Shown here in pieces: positions 1-9,720 of a stretch of 64,000 nt of DNA. The translations under genes were made by a program, and so were the position numbers. This DNA comes from Periplaneta americana (lineage: Eukaryota > Arthropoda > Insecta > Blattodea > Blattidae). Location: NCBI RefSeq assembly GCF_040183065.1, contig NC_091124.1:96924501-96988500 (forward strand), read 5' to 3'. The first letter of the stretch is position 1. The number at the start of each line of letters is the position of its first letter. The notes under the pieces were generated by a model that was not told the DNA's origin, searched no databases, and was given only the letters and a program-made list of their open reading frames with translations.

Positions 1-124
1 AAGATTTTATTTTATATATTACAATGTGTCGTATAACAAACACTAGCTATTATGGATGTATTTATTTCTCCTACGGAATAATCTCTGTAATATTGACAAT
101 TAATATTTGAGGAGAAAAATTCGC

Positions 125-196
125 TCCGGCGCCGCGGATCGAACCCGGGTCCTTGGTTCTACGTACCAAGAGCTCTGACCACTAAGCTACGCCGAA
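125..196 (-). tRNA. tRNA-like module (pseudo-tRNA, Tyr-like anticodon loop)
   Basis: It folds as a cloverleaf on the minus strand: a 7-bp acceptor with one G:U, a GCTC-type D stem and a T arm with TTCGATC-like B-box (GGATCGAACC on the plus strand). The anticodon stem is TTGGT/ACCAA and the 7-nt loop ACGTAGA reads GTA in the anticodon place, but with C instead of the universal U33. It sits inside an inverted-repeat mobile element, so it is probably a mobile-element module and not a working tRNA gene. Confidence 0.55.
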
Positions 197-463
197 TTCA
201 ATCCACAGCACCGGATCGAACCTTCCTCCTTCAGTGTTTCCCTTTGTGGCCTGACTCCAAGTTAGGCATATATGTTGATGTATATGTCCAGTGTCAACTG
301 CCAACTGTCAACTCCCGGCAAAATAAATCACTCAACTGAGTGCGCTTCTAGTATAATGGCAGTTGACACTGGACATATGCCTCAACATATATGCCTAACT
401 TGGAGTCAGGCCACAAAGGGAAACACTGAAGGAGGAAGGTTCGATTCGGTACTGTGGATTGAA

Positions 464-535
464 TTCGGCGTAGCTCAGTGGTCAGAGCGCTTGGTACGTA
501 GAACCAAGAACTCGGGTTCGATCCCCGGCGCCGGA
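464..535 (+). tRNA. tRNA-like module (pseudo-tRNA, Tyr-like anticodon loop)
   Basis: Mirror copy of the module at 125-196. The A-box region TAGCTCAGTGG and B-box GGGTTCGATCCCC are well preserved. Acceptor strands TTCGGCG and CGCCGGA pair over 7 bp. The anticodon loop is ACGTAGA with C33. It is followed by GCGAATTTTTCTCC, whose T5 run could act as a polymerase III stop. No intron and no encoded CCA. Confidence 0.55.
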
Positions 536-567
536 GCGAATTTTTCTCCTCAAATATTAAACACTAG

Positions 568-2040
568 ATAGCCAAAGTCAGTCACTTGGAATAAATTAGT
601 GTTTGAGTTATTTCTAAAAAATACAAGTCATTATTGAGTTAAGTGATTTTTGTCTTTATTCTTCTGTTTTACGTGATATTGCGAGTAATCGTACAAATTG
701 AGTTTACTACACAGTATTCAGTGCACACACACCACCGGACATTGTTGAATAATAATCACATTGCATAATTAATTAACATTATGTAAGATTCTTTAAATAG
801 GTACAATCAAATTATTGTTCATTATTCCCCGTTTAGATAAGTATAATTTATTGTATATATTTTCTATAATGCCACAAGATTAGTTTTTTATATCTCGGGA
901 ATGAAAATCACCTGTAAAGAAATTTAAACCTCGTTGTGATATAAAATATGTAACCACTTTCACTGATCTCATGATTGACTGACATTCAGAAAAAAAAGTG
1001 AAGAGTCTAAAAAAAATAAATAAATTTCGACAAACAGTGTTCAAGGAAATGTCAGAGGGCACTGAGGACTATATAAAAGTAAGTAATTTCTTTGCGATAA
1101 AAATCGTGAAAATGTTAAATACATTATCTGAAGGAGAATTTTTAAAATAGTGATTTATTTCTTTAGCAGAAGTTGTGTGCCCAATGTCTTCATAACATAA
1201 TTTTTTTCCATCGACTGTTATTAGGAGAGTAAAGAATCTACCGTTGTATGTTGAGGAGACATTGGGAAAAGTTGCATAATTGGTCAAAAGCACGCATTTA
1301 ATAATTACAGCTAAGTTGTCAATTTTCATTGTTCAAATCTACGATGAAATTGGCGTCGCTGAAAAACTCTTGGATTTAGACTACTGGCAAGAACTGAAAA
1401 GCAATATATATTCTATAGCCTAAGGAAGAAAAGATCTCGTACCAAATATCACCCACCGTAGTTTTAAAAATCTCGCCACGATATCCAATATATATGGAAC
1501 TGTGTTGAAAGAAATGCTAATTATGTAGTATTTAAAAAAACCAGCAATCAATACTGGAAGATTTACCATCTACCAAGAAAATTTGCGTGGCACTTCTCGT
1601 TTTCGGTGACGTCACAAAATTTATCACATTTATGATTTGCATCCGACCAAGCATTTTGAATTCTCGAGAGTTTCAAAACTTTTTACAAACGGAATAGGAT
1701 GCGAATTATGCCGATGTTATCTAATTCTCTCACGTGCATAAAGCCGTACAAAAGTTGTCATTAAAGTTTTAGTTAAAATATTTTTATGACAGTGAAATGA
1801 AAGTCATTACCAAAGTTCGACGATTCCAAGAAGAAATCTTTTGTCATCTATATGATTTAAACTTGGATCTTCAGTCGAAAGGTCAACTGGTTAATGCCCT
1901 TTGACAATGTTAAATTTTTTGAAGTCGGTTTGCAATTTTTATAGTGTCAAATTCCCCTCAATATGTGAACGACAGAGTTCAAAGAAGTGTCAAGATTTCC
2001 GCGCTCTGTATAGGACACTTAAAGTAGGGACATATTCTTC
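568..2040. other. unassigned AT-rich sequence
   Basis: I see no recognisable gene or repeat here. Open frames are short (60-86 codons) and show no familiar domain. Confidence 0.5.
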
Positions 2041-2403
2041 CTCTATAACAGGGCTGGGCACATTACGTGATTCTGAGAAATGAGCGCTGTGTGCTTTAAA
2101 GAGCGCGTCTTGCGAGCGCTGTGACGTAAGCATACTGTACGTCATTCAGTGTCGGTGCAGTGGTGACTCTGCAGTATGAGACGAACTTTGAAGACGGAGC
2201 TTCCGTTCATACACTAAAGCGGCCCGCTACTCCCAATGATTTTAATGTATCATGGGAGGAGGAGTTCTTTTTGGTAGAGAGCAGTGGATTAGCAAAGTGT
2301 TTAATTTGTCATAAAACACTCCAACTGATTAAGAAGTTCAATATGCAACGACATTATTCTTTACAACATGCTACTGAATATGACAAATATGTTGGTAATG
2401 AAC

Positions 2404-2750
2404 GCCATAAATTAATACAACTTAAAGAAAATGTTTCTTAGGTACATTACATTAGAGTATCTATTTGATATTTACATTGCATTATAAGTTATTCTACATT
2501 TAGTAATATATAATTTTAAATTATACAAGTATTGTGATATATCATAGTATAGTATATTACAGTTCATGATATATCATATATCATAAACTGCAATATACTA
2601 TAGGCCTACTATGATATATCATAATACTTGTATAATTTAAAATTATATATTACTAAATGTAGTATAATAACTTATAATGCAATATAAATATCGAATAGAT
2701 ACTCTAATATAATGTATCTGAGAAACATGTTTAAGTTATATTAATTTATG
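2404..2750. repeat. inverted duplication (about 173-bp arms) including transposase coding end
   Basis: Sequence 2404-2576 reappears in reverse complement at 2577-2750, about 90% identical, meeting near the ATGATATATCAT palindrome. The left arm begins inside the hAT coding piece (codons for HKLIQLKENVS and its stop), so the right arm holds an inverted copy of coding sequence. This looks like an in-place fold-back duplication, not a MITE insertion. Confidence 0.75.
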
Positions 2751-2850
2751 GTCATATCATATATCATATCATATCATATCATATATCATATATCATACCA
2801 TATATTATATTATATTATATTATATTATATTATATTATATTATATATTAT
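2751..2850. repeat. AT-rich tandem repeats
   Basis: Runs of ATATC units pass into (TATTA)n units, directly after the palindrome. Confidence 0.85.
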
Positions 2851-3390
2851 GTATTAACAGGATGACAATAATGCACTTAGTGAATCGGCTATGAGAATTA
2901 GCTACAAAATTTGCCACGAAATTGCAAAGGAATTGAAAACATTCAACGAAGATGAATTCATCAAGCGATGTTTAATTATATTGGCAGATGAACTCTGTCC
3001 ACAGCAAGTAGGGGAAATGGAAGCCATACGCCTGTCTCGTAGAACCGTGGTGAGGAGATTGCAGTATGTGCATATGGGTTATGTAAATAAGCCTAATGAT
3101 TTGTGTGTGTGCATAGAGCGAAGTTTATTTCATTAAATTAATAAGAGTGTTATAAATTCTGTAATGTACAATGGATTGATGTAATATCCTTACAAACTAT
3201 TATGTACTGACAGACTGAATGAATAGAACAACCGTGGCTCTTGTTATATTAATGCAGGGAAGGTAGCTGTAATGTGAGTCCGCCACTGCGTGAGCGTTCT
3301 GCTCTGGCTTGGAATTGAAGTGCCTTGCGGTGCGAGAGCAGCTCTGGCCGACTAAATGGAGCCGCTCTCATGCCCGGCCCTGCTCTATAA

Positions 3391-3829
3391 GTATGATAAA
3401 TACTCCAGAGTGCCTTTAAATGAACCTCCACTGTAACTTAGACTTGCAAACAAACTTCATACAGTAAGACGTCATACTTGTGGAGAAGGAAAAGTTAGTC
3501 AATTTATGAATGTATACGGAAATAAATTTTTTCATATCTGATTGTACTTGTTTGTTTAAATACGGGTGTTCAGAATGAAGAACATAAATCCAAAATTATG
3601 TCGAAAATTACTCACTGCCACCTGGAGTACTGCCTCTGACGAACTATCTCAAAAACATTTCCCGTTATTGAAATATTAACAACAAACAAGAAGAATAATC
3701 AGTCTCCATATTTGTCCGGTTAGCCTATCATTATTACTTTTATATTTGTATTATAGAAAAATTATGGTTGTGAATTCAAATTGGTTTCTTGCTGAGAACA
3801 ATTATGTTTGCAAAATAAACTTGCTGTAA
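3391..3829. other. unassigned sequence
   Basis: Nothing recognisable between the hAT element and the next SINE. Confidence 0.5.
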
Positions 3830-3842
3830 TAACGTGCGTGCG

Positions 3843-4072
3843 GTCGACCTGGTTGGCAAGTTGGTATAGCGCTGGCCTTCTATGCCCAAGGTTGCGGGTT
3901 CGATCCCGGGCCAGGTCGATGGCATTTAAGTGTGCTTAAATGCGACAGGCTCATGTCAGTAGATTTACTGGCATGTAAAAGAACTCCTGCGGGACAAAAT
4001 TCCGGCACATCCGGCGACGCTGATATAACCTCTGCAGTTGCGAGCGTCGTTAAATAAAACATAACATTTTTT
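3843..4072 (+). mobile_element. tRNA-derived SINE, full length, with target duplication
   Basis: A tRNA-like head (A-box near GTTGGCAAGTTGGTATAGCG, B-box GGGTTCGATCCCGG) is followed by a unique body and a 3' tail containing GCGTCGTTAAATAAAAC, then a T run. A 13-bp direct repeat TAACGTGCGTGCG flanks it (3830-3842, 4073-4085). It is non-coding and would depend on a LINE. The GCGTCGTTAAATAA tail is shared with the SINEs near 8 kb, 28 kb, 29 kb and 50 kb. Confidence 0.9.
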
Positions 4073-4648
4073 TAACGTGCGTGCGTTTGTGTGGGCATCG
4101 AATGCCTACTCACTTCACTTACCTGATTCGGGTTGCTCATAAATGTAAGAACTGTGACCCAATTTCAAGTAGCACACCACTTCGGCGTGCCACGTTGTGC
4201 ATGATGTGTATCTGTGGAGAGATATGTCGTGTATTAGGGTGAGAGTAACTTATGTGTAAGTGTTCGTGACTTACTGCATAACAAAAGTATCGTATAAGTA
4301 TTTTCAATTTTATTGTTCGCGATGTATAACATAAACTAAAATTGGCTCACGACTTGGAACATTATAACACCTCTGTCTTTGATCGAGGCAAAGCATCGTG
4401 TTACCGTCACCTCATGGAGATTCTGGTTTCACACAAGATCGGAAAACCCAAAATTAGTTATGAGTGAAACTAGACAGAATATAGTCACTGGTTAAATAAA
4501 TAGATGGATCAAATTGATATTTTAGTAGCTTATTTTGACAAAAGCAAAGCCCAAAAAGGTATAAAAACTGTCAATAAATATACTGGCAGGCAGATGGATG
4601 AATTAATAAATATAGTTGAGCTTCATCCTTTCATAATATAGGCAGTAG

Positions 4649-4831
4649 CACAGTCTACTATATACAGTCACGAAGCTTGAGTTTTGAGGGTGCTAGAAAC
4701 AATAGACTGTGACGGTTCTATTTTGCATTGCCTGTAATGAGGCGATATTAGCGATCCTAGTGGTGAGCAACTATCTAATGTTTGCATATTTACTACGTAT
4801 TGAGCTTCGAGACTGTATATATTAGACTGTG
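4649..4831. mobile_element. CACAGTCTA-type MITE, copy a
   Basis: Terminal inverted repeats start CACAGTCTACTATATACAGT and end with the reverse-complement form. A 7-bp direct repeat GCAGTAG follows each outer edge. Other copies lie at 26676-26858, 39566-39679 and 41045-41162. An inner ACAATAGACTGTG repeats the terminal sequence. No coding capacity; superfamily not assigned. Confidence 0.8.
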
Positions 4832-4847
4832 GCAGTAGAATGAAGTG

Positions 4848-4975
4848 GTGTTGTCGGCATCATGCTCCGATCACCTATTACCTACGGAAAAGACCCAATA
4901 CTTAATTTGGCCGCAGATTATTGGACCCATAGGTACTCTATGCGAGTTCTGGTAACGAGAAAAAATTTCAGTCGG
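4848..4975 (-). mobile_element. degraded SINE-B fragment
   Basis: Diverged match to the body of the SINEs at 12277-12567 and 52042-52316 (GTGGTGTGGTCGGCACCATG-like start, CGGGAAAGACYCGGTACT-like middle). The tRNA head is missing. Confidence 0.6.
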
Positions 4976-5005
4976 TATTCATTAAAATTATTATATGTGG
5001 CTTAA

Positions 5006-5379
5006 GGGGACACTCAACTTAAAAATTGGAGAAAAAGTGTCATAGAAATGAAAAATTAAATTTCTACACTAATTTACGTGACAGAACTAAATCAATACGC
5101 AGAATTCTTCCCCTATTCGTTGAGAAATCACAGTCAAATGCACAAAGCCGAAAAATAAAAAATAATAGTTAAAAGTGATACTTCAATTAATGATTGAGTG
5201 AAATATCACTTTTAATTATCATTTTTTTATTTTTTGGCTTTGTGCATTTGACTGTGACTTCTCAATGAATAGGAGAAGAATTCTGCGTATTGATTTAGTT
5301 CTGTCACGTAAATTAGTATAGAAATTTAATTTTTCATTTCTATGAAACTTTTTCTCCAATTTTTAAGTTGAGTGTCTCC
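5006..5379. mobile_element. fold-back MITE with TTAA target duplication
   Basis: Long inverted repeats span almost the whole 374 bp, meeting near 5190. The ends read GGGGACACTCAACTT and, inverted, GGAGACACTCAACTT. TTAA flanks both sides (5002-5005, 5380-5383), the target of piggyBac- and Kolobok-type transposases. Non-coding. Confidence 0.8.
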
Positions 5380-5383
5380 TTAA

Positions 5384-6250
5384 TGCATTTTAAATTTACA
5401 GCCACTATTGATAAATCAATTTTGAAAAATTGAATTTGTACGATGTCTAGTAATACTATCTTATAATTTAACATTCTACTCAAAGTGTTAAGTTATTTTG
5501 GACCTGTTCGAGACACAAAGTATAAAATACAAGCTACTGTTAACAATTAAAAACTGGTCGACAGCACGTCAGTGTATTTAAATCAGCTCGCGGATGTTGC
5601 ATTCATCATTGATTTGCAATATATGTTTCGTAAATATCGTATCGTTGAACGTTACGTCATTATTGTTATCTCGATTATCAATTGTTTCAGTGATGTTGGG
5701 AAATTGAAATTGAATTATGCCCGTAAATTAACAGTGTTTATGTGAGAATATTTTGAAACTGATATCTAGTAACTACGGTGTAATCAGAAATGATTTGAAC
5801 TTTTGATTTTTTAAATGACCAGGTATATAGAAGAGGTTCATTAAATGTTCAATTACTGATAATTTGAACATCGATCCTGCAAAACACACATTAATTAGAA
5901 CTGATAATGTTGATATCTGGAATTTGCTTTTTGGTTAGATTGTTGGAATGCTAATGAATTGTTGTCAATAATATATTTTCAGTGCTATAACGTATATAAT
6001 CACAAATACTGGAAACATAATTACGAAGTTGTTAATCCTTTTTTGAGTGAAAATTAATGATGAGTGTAATATACCCTAATGTATAGATTTTTCTAGACAT
6101 CGACTTCTTCTTGACCCCCGAAAAAAAATAAACAAAAAAACATGGTTTTTAAATTAAGAACAGTCATAGTAGTAATAATGATATCTTAATCAATAATACA
6201 CCGTATTTCATAAACATTTGAAAGATTACAAAATGTTATTGCGAGTAAAC
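5384..6250. other. unassigned AT-rich sequence
   Basis: No gene or repeat recognised. Confidence 0.5.
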
Positions 6251-6340
6251 TATTGAAGTTACGTAAAGATTATTATTTTTTTTGGTCCTACAGAATATAT
6301 CTGTTATGGTAATAATTAATATTAGATGAGAAAAATTCGC

Positions 6341-6412
6341 TCCGGCGCCGGAGATCGAACCTGGGTCCTTGGTTCTACGTACCAAGCGCTCTCACCATTG
6401 AGCTACGCCGGA
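6341..6412 (-). tRNA. tRNA-like module with extended acceptor stem
   Basis: Cloverleaf with perfect acceptor TCCGGCG/CGCCGGA. Pairing continues outward because the flanks are also complementary (ATTCGC... and ...GCGAAT), giving an acceptor-side stem of about 20 bp. D stem GCTC/GAGC, anticodon loop ACGTAGA (C33), T arm with two weak pairs. Part of the hairpin element, probably not a functional tRNA gene. Confidence 0.55.
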
Positions 6413-6700
6413 GCGAATTTTTCTCCTCTGATATGAATTGTTACCATAACAGATATATTCTACAGGACCAAAAAATAATAATCTTTACGTAGATTATTCT
6501 AGCAACAGTGCATATTTCTGTACAGATTACTGTGCATATTACTTGGGAATCCCGGCCACCAAGTCACTCAATTGAGTGCGCTCTTTGTATAATGGCAGTT
6601 GACTTAATATAAAATGTTAACATGCATCTCCAACTTGGAGTCAGACCACAAAGGGAAAACACTGGAGGAGTGGGGTTAGATCCGGTGATGTGGATTAGAC

Positions 6701-6772
6701 TTCGGCGTAGCTCAATGGTGAGAGCGCTTGGTACGTAGAATCAAGGACCCGGGTTCGATCCCCGGCGCCGGA
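6701..6772 (+). tRNA. tRNA-like module (pseudo-tRNA)
   Basis: Same module at the end of the first direct unit. The T arm CCGGG/CCCGG pairs fully and the B-box is intact. The anticodon stem has one change (AATCAAG for AACCAAG). Confidence 0.55.
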
Positions 6773-7057
6773 GCAAATTTTTCTCCTCTAATATTGTTAC
6801 CATAACAGATATATTTTGTAGGACCAAAAAATAATAATCTTTATGTAGATTGTTCTAGCAACAGTGCATATTTCTGTACAGATTACTGTGCATATTACTG
6901 TGGAATCTCAGTCACCAAGTCACTCAACTGAGTGTGCTCCTTGTATAAAGGCAGTTGACTTAATATAAAATGTCAACATACATGCCCAACTTGGAGTCAG
7001 GCCACAAAAGGAAAAACACTGGAGGGGAGGGGTTCGATCCGGTACTGTGGATTGTAC

Positions 7058-7129
7058 TTCGGCGTAGCTCAATAGTGAGAGCGCTTGGTACGTAGAACTA
7101 AGGACCCAGGTTCGATCCCCGGCGCCGGA
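7058..7129 (+). tRNA. tRNA-like module (pseudo-tRNA)
   Basis: Same module at the end of the second direct unit, with slightly weaker anticodon and T stems (AACTAAG; CCAGG). Followed by a T5 run. Confidence 0.5.
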
Positions 7130-7162
7130 GTGAATTTTTCTCCTCTAATATTATTGAAGTTA

Positions 7163-7841
7163 CGTTAATGAGACCAGTCCAGAACAAAATTTGTTCCCAT
7201 TTAATGGGGAACTCAAACAGTTTTTTTGGACACCTTTAAATGTTTAATGTGTGTACCAGGCTGACATGGCACACATCCACACTATAGTCTAGTTCTTGTG
7301 ACATTAGCAACAACATGAACCTGAAGATATTGTCAACCGCTGCGATGATGCGCTCGCTTAGGTCTGTGATATCACACGTCATCGGTGGGGCGAATATCCT
7401 GTCTTTGATGTAACCCCAGAAAAGTAAGACATACGATATGAGGTCCGGAGACCTTGGGGACCACATCATTAGGTGTTGGTCATTTTTAGATGCACGTCCT
7501 ATCTAGCGCCAGTTGGCAGTAACCACTAACCTAGTAGTGTGAAATTCCAAAACGCAGAGCGATTTCTCCACATGCGTAGTAGCCATTGCGCAACAATAAA
7601 GAATACAAACTGCAGCTGAGCAAGCGAAAGCGGAATACGGGCTTCAGTTGCAGCTGAACAAAATAATTTGAATGACTGCCTAGTAGCAGCGGCAGTGGAA
7701 TACGAGCTTCAGCTGCAGATGAACAAAATAAAACGGTCTAGCGGCAGGAATATGAACTTTCGGCTTAACGAAAAAAACACACACGCACACACACACACAC
7801 TGTTTGAGTTCCTCGTCCTTTCTGGACTGCTTTCACTAACG
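7163..7841 (-). mobile_element. mariner/IS630-type transposon, internally deleted
   Basis: Ends are inverted repeats of the form CGTTARTGARASCAGTCCAG, with a second matching block GGAACTCAAACAG inside each end. TA flanks both sides (7161-7162, 7842-7843). The minus strand keeps only the transposase C-terminus. The tRNA hairpin element inserted 3 bp inside its left end. Confidence 0.75.
7236..7469 (-). pseudogene. mariner-like transposase C-terminal fragment
   Basis: Contains WSPRSPDL, then FWGYIKDRIFAPP and a tail QELDYSVDVCHVS. This is the usual order at the end of IS630/mariner transposases (WPPRSPDL...FFLWGYVKDRV...ELDYRxDVCRVT). The helix-turn-helix and first catalytic residues are absent, so it is a remnant. 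Confidence 0.8.
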
Positions 7842-7960
7842 TAAGGTCAATAGTTTATTTGCAATAAACGCTATATAGTATAACCATAACAGTTGAAAAA
7901 AGTCGTAAAATAATAAATAAAAATAACATTTGTCCTATAATAACTCCATTAGAACCATTC

Positions 7961-8216
7961 TCATGGTCTGGCTCAGTCGGTTAAGGCGCTTGCCTGTCGG
8001 TCTGAAGTTGCGCTCGGGCGTGGGTTCGATCCCCGCTTGGGCTGATTATCTGGTTGGGTTTTTTCCGAGGTTTTCCTCAACCGTAAAGTGAGTGCCAGGT
8101 AATTTATGGCGAATCCTCGGCCTCATCTCGTCAAATACCATCTCGCTATCACCAATCTCATGGACGCTAAATAACCTAGTAGTTGATATAGCGTCGTTAA
8201 ATAATCGACTAAAAAA
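7961..8216 (+). mobile_element. tRNA-derived SINE, SINE-A relative
   Basis: tRNA-like head GGCTCAGTCGGTTAAGGCG with B-box GGGTTCGATCCCC, then a body sharing TTTTTCCGAGGTTTTCCTCA with SINE-A and the common tail GCGTCGTTAAATAA. A short CATTCT repeat flanks it; a longer duplication is not clear. Confidence 0.85.
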
Positions 8217-8299
8217 CATTCTTATAACTGGCTACAGTTTATTATGTCTCTGGTTCGATTCCCTGTAACAACACAGGATTTTTTTTCTCAAAGTGAATT

Positions 8300-9489
8300 G
8301 TTCCTGTGTTTGTCCATGGTCTGGAAATTAGGTTCAGTTCAAGTTTAAGACGTCTCCTGGCGCCACATATTCAAAGTCATGCTATCATATCATCGTAACA
8401 GCGTAACTCCGCCTTCTAGGCACCTCAACCTCAGAAGTTGGTTACAAATAAGCCATTACCAGAAGAGACCAGAAATGTCGAATGACAACTTGGTAATCAT
8501 TGGAGAAAGTATATATAATCTGATTAGACTTTATTCATATTGAAATATCATTTCTCTACGAATACTAGTCGGAAGGACAGATATTAGCAATATAAATATA
8601 TCCTATCTTTTCCTAGTCTACAGAATAATAATTGTATGTACATACATTTACAATTAATGGAATTTATTGTGCATAATGTGAAGCTTTAGATCGGCATGTA
8701 TACTGAGCGTATTCCCGAGTTTAAGTTTTGTACATGTAAAATTTTCGTTTACTATTGCATTCTTCTTAAATCTAGCGCAGCATCTATATTATGCCATTAT
8801 GTATTTCACTTACTTTCAATAGTGGTAATATAAAGTAGTTATATTAACGAAATTAAACTATATAGCCTACAATTAGCTTTCTAGGAAATTTGCGTGTTGT
8901 AATCGTCTGAATATTCCATGACGACATTTTTCCAACTACGTTTCGCAACTCAGTAATAGTCCCCAACTTGTAGCATAGGAGACAGTAATTTTCAGCATTA
9001 TTTACCAAATACGTTATTTTATATAACTAATGGCTGCAATTGAATTCTAATATTCAAATGACAGGTTGATAAGTAATGATACAGAACGAATATTGAACAT
9101 TACAATTAAATTCACCCTTAAAGCCAATATTTTATAATCCTTCTTCTTTTCCCAATATTTAACCGAACACAAATTGATTAATAAATAGTTTTCGGGAGGT
9201 TTTTAAATAGGAAAATATTTTTAGCTCCCTTAGCGATTTAAAATCAACTATTGAGCATTGAGTTTTTAACTAGTTTTGCGTTTCTAATGATACAGCTTTG
9301 TTTTAGGATCTAATAAATAATTTTATATACATTTGTTAAATTCACTTGCGACTCTTGGACGATAGTTTGGCAAAGGCTGCTTTAGTGGTCCTTAAAATTT
9401 TTAAATGTATTTAATATTATTTTAATGTCAAAAAAGTTTAAATACACTTGATCTAAGACACGAAATATGCATAATTTTAATTCGTTTAT
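8300..9489. other. unassigned AT-rich sequence
   Basis: No gene seen. A tRNA-3'-half-like stretch (GGTTCGATTCC, a short hairpin, then T8) lies just before it at about 8255-8290. Confidence 0.5.
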
Positions 9490-9720
9490 TTTTATGACGT
9501 TTTATCAACTACGATAGTTATCTAGCGTCTGAATTAAATGAAGTTAATAATGCTAGCGAAATAATTTCAAGATAGAGCGCCGAAAGTTATCCCCCATTGC
9601 TCTTTTAATGGGTGAAGGGAAAACCCTGGAAAAACCTAAACCAGGTAACTTGTCCCAACCAGGATTTAAGCTCGGGCCTCCTCGTTCCACATTCAGACAT
9701 GCAAACCGTTAAAAGCGTTG
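9490..9720 (-). mobile_element. SINE-A, diverged copy
   Basis: Reverse-strand match to the SINE-A body: TTATCTAGCGTCTGAATTAA, GAAAACCCTGGAAAAACC and AACCAGGTAACTTG in the right order. The tRNA head (AGGATTTAAGCTCGGG) is badly eroded. Confidence 0.8.

Larger units (their letters stand above)
47..558. mobile_element. tRNA hairpin element, Tyr-like family, copy 1
   Basis: Two arms of about 200 bp (left about 104-306, right about 355-556) are near-identical inverted copies around a short unpaired centre. Each arm carries a 72-nt tRNA-like module whose 3' end points outward. The whole is flanked by the 9-bp direct repeat AAACACTAG (38-46 and 559-567). The left end (47-103) matches, inverted, the sequence that follows the tRNA module in the copy at 6265-7151, so the inserted piece is an inverted multimer of one repeating unit. 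No protein is encoded. A TTAA lies at each inner arm edge (100-103, 557-560), but the 9-bp repeat explains the outer flanks better. Mobility mechanism is inferred, not shown. Confidence 0.7.
2160..3080 (+). pseudogene. hAT transposase N-terminal fragment (BED zinc finger)
   Basis: Two separated coding pieces, 2160-2441 and about 2858-3070. The first has the layout of a BED-type finger: a Trp-Glu-Glu-Glu start (SWEEEFF), Cys-x2-Cys (KCLICHK) and a His pair (RHYSLQH), as in hAT transposases related to vertebrate GTF2IRD2/FAM200/ZBED proteins. The second, with SYKICHEIAKELKTFNEDEF and a later SRRTVVRRL, matches the next conserved block of that family (ASYxxxxxIAKxxKPFxDxE, then LSARTVTRRI). The linker between them is replaced by a palindrome and AT repeats. 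The DDE core is absent. Family assignment is from remembered motifs. Confidence 0.75.
2049..3382 (+). mobile_element. hAT-superfamily transposon, internally deleted
   Basis: The element is bounded by an exact 8-bp duplication CTCTATAA (2041-2048 and 3383-3390), the size made by hAT transposases. Its ends are 12-bp inverted repeats CAGGGCTGGGCA and, inverted, CAGGGCCGGGCA, one mismatch apart. Inside, on the plus strand, are the N-terminal pieces of a BED-finger hAT transposase. The catalytic core and the C-terminal dimerisation region are missing, so it cannot be autonomous. An inverted duplication (2404-2750) and short AT tandem repeats interrupt the coding part. Confidence 0.85.
6265..7151. 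mobile_element. tRNA hairpin element, Tyr-like family, copy 2 (inverted + tandem units)
   Basis: Flanked by a 14-bp direct repeat TATTGAAGTTACGT (6251-6264, 7152-7165). It contains one inverted partial unit (6265-6410) joined to two head-to-tail units of about 358 bp (6411-6770, 6771-7127), each ending in a 72-nt tRNA-like module followed by a T5 run. The inverted-to-direct junction falls in the acceptor stem at the shared GCCG. The duplicated target contains the left end of the mariner element that starts at 7163, so this element inserted later, inside that end. The long target duplication and the multimer structure suggest RNA-templated insertion. Non-coding. Confidence 0.75.

Noticed and set aside
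464-535. Functional tRNA-Tyr gene
   Set aside because: Position 33 is C, several copies sit in inverted mobile arms, and the acceptor and flanks belong to a repeat, so a translation role is unlikely.
100-560. TTAA at both inner edges of the first tRNA hairpin element (100-103, 557-560), suggesting a piggyBac-like MITE
   Set aside because: The sequence left of the TTAA is still homologous to the family unit in the 6.3-kb copy, and AAACACTAG flanks the larger interval, so the TTAA match is probably part of the element.
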